Assembly: GCF_033807575.1 (NCBI RefSeq)
Contig: NC_084721.1
Span: 4,774,001 to 4,838,000 of the forward strand
DNA: 64,000 nucleotides
Direction: 5' to 3'
Origin: Cydia pomonella
Taxonomy: Eukaryota; Arthropoda; Insecta; Lepidoptera; Tortricidae
The notes under the pieces are model-generated. The model made no database searches. It was given only the letters and a program-made list of their open reading frames with translations, and was not told where the DNA came from. Position numbers and translations under genes: made by a program. Shown one piece after another: positions 63,965-64,000 of this stretch (its first letter is position 1; each line of letters starts with the position of its first letter).

Positions 63965-64000
63965 TCAAAGACCGTAGCGCACCGGCTACGTGGACGTCGA

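Noticed and set aside
1..64000. Endogenous viral elements, LTR retrotransposon pol or complete DNA transposase
   Set aside because: I looked for RT core, integrase and transposase signatures in the given translations and in frameshifted readings near repeats. Only LINE C-terminal tails were found.
1..64000. Bacterial-type operons, ribosome-binding sites, riboswitches and terminators
   Set aside because: The sequence is clearly animal nuclear DNA. Such calls would have no meaning here.

Overview
The window reads as a gene-poor, repeat-rich stretch of a moth or butterfly (Lepidoptera) nuclear genome. The base composition is AT-rich, there is no operon structure, no reading frame exceeds 131 codons, and the recognisable sequence consists of tRNA-headed SINEs, 5'-truncated non-LTR retrotransposon (LINE) tails and short inverted-repeat elements of kinds I know from lepidopteran genomes. 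Family assignments are from memory and pattern comparison inside the window; no database search was run. I cannot support any complete host protein-coding gene, rRNA, true tRNA gene or CRISPR array. The window is best read as intergenic DNA or the inside of a very large intron.

Three SINE types dominate. SINE A (174-470, 3809-4113, 20529-20790) and SINE B (2467-2794, 16154-16372, 40427-40738, fragment 39840-39897) share a tRNA-like head and central body but carry different 3' ends, so they are modular relatives. SINE C has nine copies (5691-5940, 7681-7905, 15243-15490, 47304-47570, 49241-49493, 55190-55405, 56537-56799, 60367-60998, 63207-63420). LINE remnants are all 3' ends. They include jockey/CR1-like reverse-transcriptase C-termini (1764-2000, 6807-7258, 23391-23712, 27715-27960, 33077-33427, 37561-38014, 41125-41276, 57175-57348, 59491-59583) and RTE-like ends (9797-10003, 58930-59140, 62354-62540), the last with a 12-bp target-site duplication.

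Inverted-repeat DNA elements make up most of the rest. There are three short mariner-like elements with CAGTCA-type ends and TA flanks (4877, 14118, 39914). A CGGCCCGATTCGAA-ended family has two 245-bp copies (8106, 11923) and a 661-bp relative (12420). A 196-bp element occurs twice at about 96% identity (12546, 55781). A GC-rich element is flanked by TAA (3208). Two large foldback elements (11610 and 59169) each contain another insertion. The best stratigraphy is at 60367-60998, where a SINE C is split by an inverted-repeat element and by a Helitron-like insertion. A degenerate minisatellite of roughly 98-bp units (32781-33715) is split by a LINE tail.

Between the repeats lie GC-richer, apparently single-copy blocks (about 21050-21275, 21800-22085, 23950-24120, 26620-26880, 29990-30180, 31060-31410, 50005-50290, 54750-55145, 58110-58480). 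They hold homeodomain-type TAAT cores and nuclear-receptor or DREF-type sites, and are candidates for conserved non-coding or regulatory DNA. Two weak coding candidates are a possible first exon with a splice donor at 17882-17923 and a decayed reading frame at 37094-37513 (minus).
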